The notes under the pieces are model-generated. The model ran no database searches. It saw only the letters and a list, made by a program, of their open reading frames with translations, and had not been told where the DNA came from. This document shows positions 60,852 through 64,000 of a stretch of DNA of 64,000 nt, in pieces. Each line of letters begins with the position of its first letter. Position 1 is the stretch's first letter. The position numbers and the translations under genes were made by a program. The DNA lies in assembly GCA_015056575.1 (NCBI GenBank), contig SVGA01000006.1, positions 62,001 to 126,000 on the forward strand, in the 5' to 3' direction. This DNA comes from Butyrivibrio sp. (GTDB taxonomy: Bacteria; Bacillota; Clostridia; Lachnospirales; Lachnospiraceae).

Positions 60852-61834
60852 TATTTAAGATCCTCGCTTTCTTTTTTGGCAAGCTTTTTAAGTCTGCGAA
60901 TGTCCGGGCCTGATATCTTAAGCAGTTTGTAGTTGCCTGTAACTCTTGAGAAAATACGGTCCGAGTAAGTACTTTGCAACTGATCCAGTGCAAAATTGGT
61001 GGTAATGACTGTGGACTTCTTGCGCAGATCCCTCTCATTGAGGAGAGAGAAGAGCTTGGACAGTACAAAGTTGTTGACCATCTCTGTGCCCATGTCATCG
61101 ATTATCAAAAGCTCGCATTCGAGTAGTTCTCCGAAAACATTGTGGAGATCCTGTCTGTTCTCTTTGTTGAAGGTAACTTCACCCAAAAGTTCAAACAGAC
61201 CTGTGGAGCTGAAATATATTACGGAATGGCCTTTTTTCAGCAGTTCGTCTGCAATGCATATTGATAGGAAGGATTTACCAGTACCAACTGTACCATAAAT
61301 GAATAAATTTTGGTAGTCGGTGTCAAAATTATTTATAAAATCTTCAGCAGCCTTGACAGCGCCGTTGAACTTGTTTAGATCATCGCCTTTGTAATAGTCC
61401 CTGGACATGATCCTGAAGTTATTCTGCCTGGTAAGGGTGCGAAGATTGGACTTGTTGTAGAGGGTGTCCACGATCTTCTGCTTGAAGCAGTGGCATTTTT
61501 CATTGCCGATATAACCTGTGTCCTTGCAGTCGGGACAGGTGTAGCCCATATCAAGGAAGTCCCTGGAGTAACCGGCCTGAACAAGTAGCATCTGCTTCTG
61601 TGCGGCTATCTGCGCAAGCTCTTTTGCCAGATCTTCCTTGGGAAGAACCTCGCCACGAAGGAGCCTCTTGCCGAATTCCACACTGGCAGAGGAGGTCTTA
61701 TCCTCAAGTTCCTTGTATCCCGGTACATTTTCGTACACGCTTTGAAGGCGTTCCTCCAGCTCCTGCCTGTGAAGTGAACGCCTCTCTTCATATTCATGCA
61801 TTATCGCATCATACTGTGAATTGGTAAGTGACAT
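60851..61834 (-). CDS. dnaC: DNA replication ATPase DnaC/DnaI-like helicase loader
   Basis: 327 residues from ATG 61834, which has GGGGGA 5-10 bases upstream; six further upstream codons are open but lack an RBS. The N-terminal helical part is followed by a Cys cluster (YTCPDCKDTGYIGNEKCHC), a zinc-binding region as in DnaI. The AAA+ domain has Walker A YGTVGTGKSFLS and Walker B LLIIDDMGTE. It loads the replicative helicase with the DnaD-type protein encoded upstream. The operon order dnaD-dnaC-prs is leftward. Confidence 0.92.
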   Translation of the reverse strand: MSLTNSQYDAIMHEYEERRSLHRQELEERLQSVYENVPGYKELEDKTSSASVEFGKRLLRGEVLPKEDLAKELAQIAAQKQMLLVQAGYSRDFLDMGYTCPDCKDTGYIGNEKCHCFKQKIVDTLYNKSNLRTLTRQNNFRIMSRDYYKGDDLNKFNGAVKAAEDFINNFDTDYQNLFIYGTVGTGKSFLSICIADELLKKGHSVIYFSSTGLFELLGEVTFNKENRQDLHNVFGELLECELLIIDDMGTEMVNNFVLSKLFSLLNERDLRKKSTVITTNFALDQLQSTYSDRIFSRVTGNYKLLKISGPDIRRLKKLAKKESEDLK

Positions 61835-61853
61835 CTTATCCCCCGTGATCATT

Positions 61854-62034
61854 CGGATAGGAAACGCAAGAGGGCGTTTCCGGCGCCGGATCCTTGATGC
61901 ACAGCATCACTCAAATGAGAATCCGATCGCATAAACACACTGATGTTGACCCAAAGTGCGGGTCTGGCATAAGTATGGCCCTGTACGTGTTTCAGGGAAG
62001 GCTGGTGCCGCCGCCGAACCAAAAGTACAGGGCC
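61854..62034 (-). other. Multi-hairpin spacer between dnaD-like and dnaC genes
   Basis: The 245-base gap holds nested inverted repeats. CGGAT/ATCCG (61854-61858 with 61921-61925) encloses GGAAACGC/GCGTTTCC (61860-61881) and TGATGC-ACA-GCATCA (61895-61909). Next come GACCC/GGGTC (61948-61964) and a 10-bp perfect GGCCCTGTAC/GTACAGGGCC (61977-61986 with 62025-62034). No T-tract follows, so it should not terminate. It may be a structured RNA or repeat element in the operon. Confidence 0.55.
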
Positions 62035-62079
62035 GAGCTTATGAAACTTGCCTTGCCCGATTCCCCAATCATGCAAGGT

Positions 62080-63243
62080 TTAATTGTCCAGAAGCAGCTT
62101 CTCAAGCTCGTCCATATCAACAGTGTTATGTTCGAACTGATTGAAGCGGTTCCGGTTGTCGCCCAGACGAATAGATGATTCGCCGGAGCGAAGCTTAGAG
62201 TCGATGGAAGATACGGAAGCCCGGGTTCTGTTTTTCTTGGCCAGATCCGCGGAATGTGTAGCATCTAAACCGGCAATATCCTCCCTTGTAACAACCTTAT
62301 TCTTGTGCCAGTTCTGCAGAATACCGTCACAGTACTTGAGACGGTTTTTCTGCACCGCTAAAACAGTGCGATCGCAGGCTTCCAAAATAATCTCCATCGA
62401 AAACCCCAACTCATTACGCCACCTGTTGATAAAGGATGTCTCCTTATCGGTAGGGTTATTTTCCATACCCAGGGCTTTCATGATAGTGATGATGTCACTG
62501 TCATGTTTATAGGTTTCCGTGCGTGCCTGTTCCAGCGTCACGATGCCGTTCTGACTCCAGTTAATGGCAACCTTTTCCATGTAACGGAAATCAGTCTTAT
62601 GATTATCGACGCAATACTGCATCAGATAGTCCAAAAGTTCGTCGGAGAACTTCAGCTCGTCCCGGATGTAATATACAATTGACATCTCGCTGGAGCTAAG
62701 AGGTCTTCCGAAGTATTGCTCTGCAATAGCAAGGAGCTTGGCACCTTCAGCCTGCTTGAATGCCCGAAGCTGAGCGGCAGTATAGTTTGGCCTGGATGCA
62801 AGCCCCGCTACATTTCGCGTAGGAATGGCGGTAACAGAGGTACTCATCCCGGCCACGTGCGGCTGCACAACCTGCGGAGCGGGAGTGGTCACCGGAGTGA
62901 TCACGGTATCGCCCCTGCGCCTGCCGTACTTTCCTGCGTTGGCGGAAGTTATATCCTCCATATGGATCCCGGTCAGGTGCTGCGCGCCGTCGTATTCAAG
63001 GCTTATAAGTCCCTTGTTCTCCCAGTATTTGAGAGCTCTAAGAACATCCTTTTCTGTATGATTGAATTTATCTGCCAGAGCCGAAACACTGGTGGATAAA
63101 TTCGCACTCATCATACGCAGAAGAAAGAGGTAGATCTTAATCTGCGCATCATTTGCTTCTGACATGTATTCATCAATAAATATGTTGGAAACATTTGTCG
63201 AGTCCTCCCCATAGCCTGAACTGATAGATACTCTCCCCATCAT
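62080..63243 (-). CDS. DnaD/DnaB-domain replication initiation protein
   Basis: 387 residues. The N-terminal winged-helix region includes FIDEYMSEANDAQIKIYLFL and ALADKFNHTEKDVLRALKYW, followed by a Pro/Thr/Val linker (about 125-170). The DnaD C-terminal domain (about 190-310) includes SSSEMSIVYYIRDELKFSDE and the tail YMEKVAINWSQNGI, the YxxxIxxxW-type DNA-binding element. It acts with DnaC in helicase loading. AGGTGATG lies upstream of the ATG pair at 63243. An extended -10 promoter lies at 63311-63319. Confidence 0.88.
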   Translation of the reverse strand: MMGRVSISSGYGEDSTNVSNIFIDEYMSEANDAQIKIYLFLLRMMSANLSTSVSALADKFNHTEKDVLRALKYWENKGLISLEYDGAQHLTGIHMEDITSANAGKYGRRRGDTVITPVTTPAPQVVQPHVAGMSTSVTAIPTRNVAGLASRPNYTAAQLRAFKQAEGAKLLAIAEQYFGRPLSSSEMSIVYYIRDELKFSDELLDYLMQYCVDNHKTDFRYMEKVAINWSQNGIVTLEQARTETYKHDSDIITIMKALGMENNPTDKETSFINRWRNELGFSMEIILEACDRTVLAVQKNRLKYCDGILQNWHKNKVVTREDIAGLDATHSADLAKKNRTRASVSSIDSKLRSGESSIRLGDNRNRFNQFEHNTVDMDELEKLLLDN

Positions 63244-63310
63244 AAACTTTCATCACCTGCTTTACTAAAAATCCGAAAAGAAAATTGTGTTTCCCGTCGG
63301 AACAATTCAG

Positions 63311-63319
63311 ATTATAGCA
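63311..63319 (-). promoter_or_regulatory. Extended -10 promoter of the dnaD-dnaC-prs operon
   Basis: The reverse strand reads TGCTATAAT, an extended -10 with a perfect TATAAT hexamer, about 68 bases before the dnaD-like start. The -35 region is T-rich and weak. Confidence 0.6.
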
Positions 63320-63450
63320 TGGGGATTTTTAAAATGATATGGGTAAAAGTGACGAAGAAATCCAGCAACCACGGGAGGTTTGAGAGTTTTATGAGTTTTG
63401 TGGACAATGTGGATAACGTGGATTATTTTTTATAAAAATAGTATAAATAA

Positions 63451-63483
63451 GTCCGGCTGTGGTTTTTTTACAGCCGGACTTTT
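63451..63483 (-). terminator. Terminator downstream of murC
   Basis: GTCCGGCTGT (63451-63460) pairs perfectly with ACAGCCGGAC (63470-63479). On the reverse strand it is followed by TTATTTATACTATTTTTAT, and on the forward strand by TTTT. Confidence 0.7.
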
Positions 63484-63538
63484 CCACCAAAACTTGTTTT
63501 GAAATTCTGTTTTCCGGAGGTGGAAATGTGGATAAGTA

Positions 63539-64000
63539 TCACCTGCCAAGGAGCTCATCGCCGATTTTAACAACATCTCCGGCTCCCATGGTTATCAACA
63601 GGTCACCCTTAGTGCAATTTTGCAAAAGAAATTTTTCTATTTCATTAAAGTTCTCAATTGTTGGAAAATAATTACACTCGTGTCCCAACTCCACGATCTT
63701 GTCCCGAAGAGTTCTGGAGCTGATCCCCAGGTTATCCTTCTCTCTTGCGGCGTAGATATCCGCCAGGACCACGTGATCTGCCAGGGAAAGAGCATCGGCA
63801 AACTCATTCAAAAGAGCCTTCGTCCTGGTATAGGTGTGGGGCTGGAATACGCACCAGATCTTATTGTGAGGGTAGTTCTGGGCTGCAGTGAGGGTTGCCT
63901 TGATCTCTGTGGGATGATGTGCGTAGTCGTCTATGATGGTCACGCCGCCAATCTCTCCCTTGTGCTCGAAGCGTCTGCTGGTCCCGCCGAACATTGAAAG
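63539..64000 (-). CDS. murC: UDP-N-acetylmuramate--L-alanine ligase, C-terminal part (runs off window)
   Basis: 154 C-terminal residues; the frame stays open to the window edge. MFGGTSRRFEHKGEIGGVTI, IDDYAHHPTEIKATL and VFQPHTYTRTKALLNEFADA are classic Mur ligase C-domain segments of MurC, as is the ending ITMGAGDVVKIGDELL. The enzyme adds L-Ala to UDP-MurNAc in cytosolic peptidoglycan precursor synthesis. The N-terminal and central ATP-binding domains lie beyond position 64000. Confidence 0.95.
   Translation of the reverse strand, partial: LSMFGGTSRRFEHKGEIGGVTIIDDYAHHPTEIKATLTAAQNYPHNKIWCVFQPHTYTRTKALLNEFADALSLADHVVLADIYAAREKDNLGISSRTLRDKIVELGHECNYFPTIENFNEIEKFLLQNCTKGDLLITMGAGDVVKIGDELLGR

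Overview
The window reads as a chromosomal segment of an anaerobic Firmicute, most likely a Lachnospiraceae member of the Butyrivibrio/Roseburia type. The evidence is: strong AGGAGG ribosome binding sites, sigma-A promoters, DnaD/DnaC-type replication genes, a tRNA without encoded CCA, small protein families that I associate with Lachnospiraceae (DUF6033, DUF6472), and oxygen-sensitive chemistry (radical SAM activase, 2-hydroxyacyl-CoA-dehydratase-like proteins, an Fe-S/FMN/FAD enoate reductase). No tools were run. Family names come from recognising motifs and overall sequence character.

Layout. 0-6 kb: housekeeping genes (FKBP/trigger-factor lipoprotein, asnS, NlpC/P60 hydrolase, guaA). 6-8.3 kb: an AT-richer accessory patch with a cloverleaf-like inverted-repeat element, a two-gene XRE/Bro-N module behind a palindrome-overlapped promoter, and about 750 bp of decayed repeats. 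8.1-12 kb: a heterodimeric ABC multidrug exporter behind a short leader peptide with mutually exclusive antiterminator and terminator pairings. 12-19 kb: DUF1848 protein, a MATE transporter fused to an anti-sigma-type ATPase, a diguanylate cyclase, a PflX-type radical SAM protein and a phosphosugar mutase.

19-31 kb is the most interesting part. A CooJ-like His-rich protein and CooT face a divergent cluster. The cluster holds two paralogous pairs of 2-hydroxyacyl-CoA-dehydratase/double-cubane-like subunits, a CooC-type ATPase with an intact CxC nickel motif, one ASKHA activase, two paralogous tiny membrane proteins, a free-standing domain resembling the middle of acetyl-CoA synthase beta, and an Old-Yellow-Enzyme-type enoate reductase. 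Families that normally mature or build CO dehydrogenase/acetyl-CoA synthase are therefore present without CODH, the ACS A-cluster domain or a corrinoid protein. I propose an undescribed ATP-driven, possibly nickel-dependent, low-potential reductase system.

31-44 kb: a long structured hairpin, a roughly 2060-residue secreted repeat protein, two overlapping 7TM-type GGDEF genes, and a three-gene set resembling B. subtilis ydjGHI without pspA. 44-53 kb: a RACo-like ferredoxin/ASKHA protein, a Nudix hydrolase, small Lachnospiraceae proteins, a LytTR regulator with a hybrid kinase and tandem-receiver regulator, a double-glycine-leader zinc-ribbon peptide, and tRNA-Ser(CGA). 53-64 kb: UDP-sugar genes, an HtrA protease with an SYGQ-rich cytoplasmic tail, a LUD protein, a HAD phosphatase, prs, dnaC, dnaD and the 3' part of murC.
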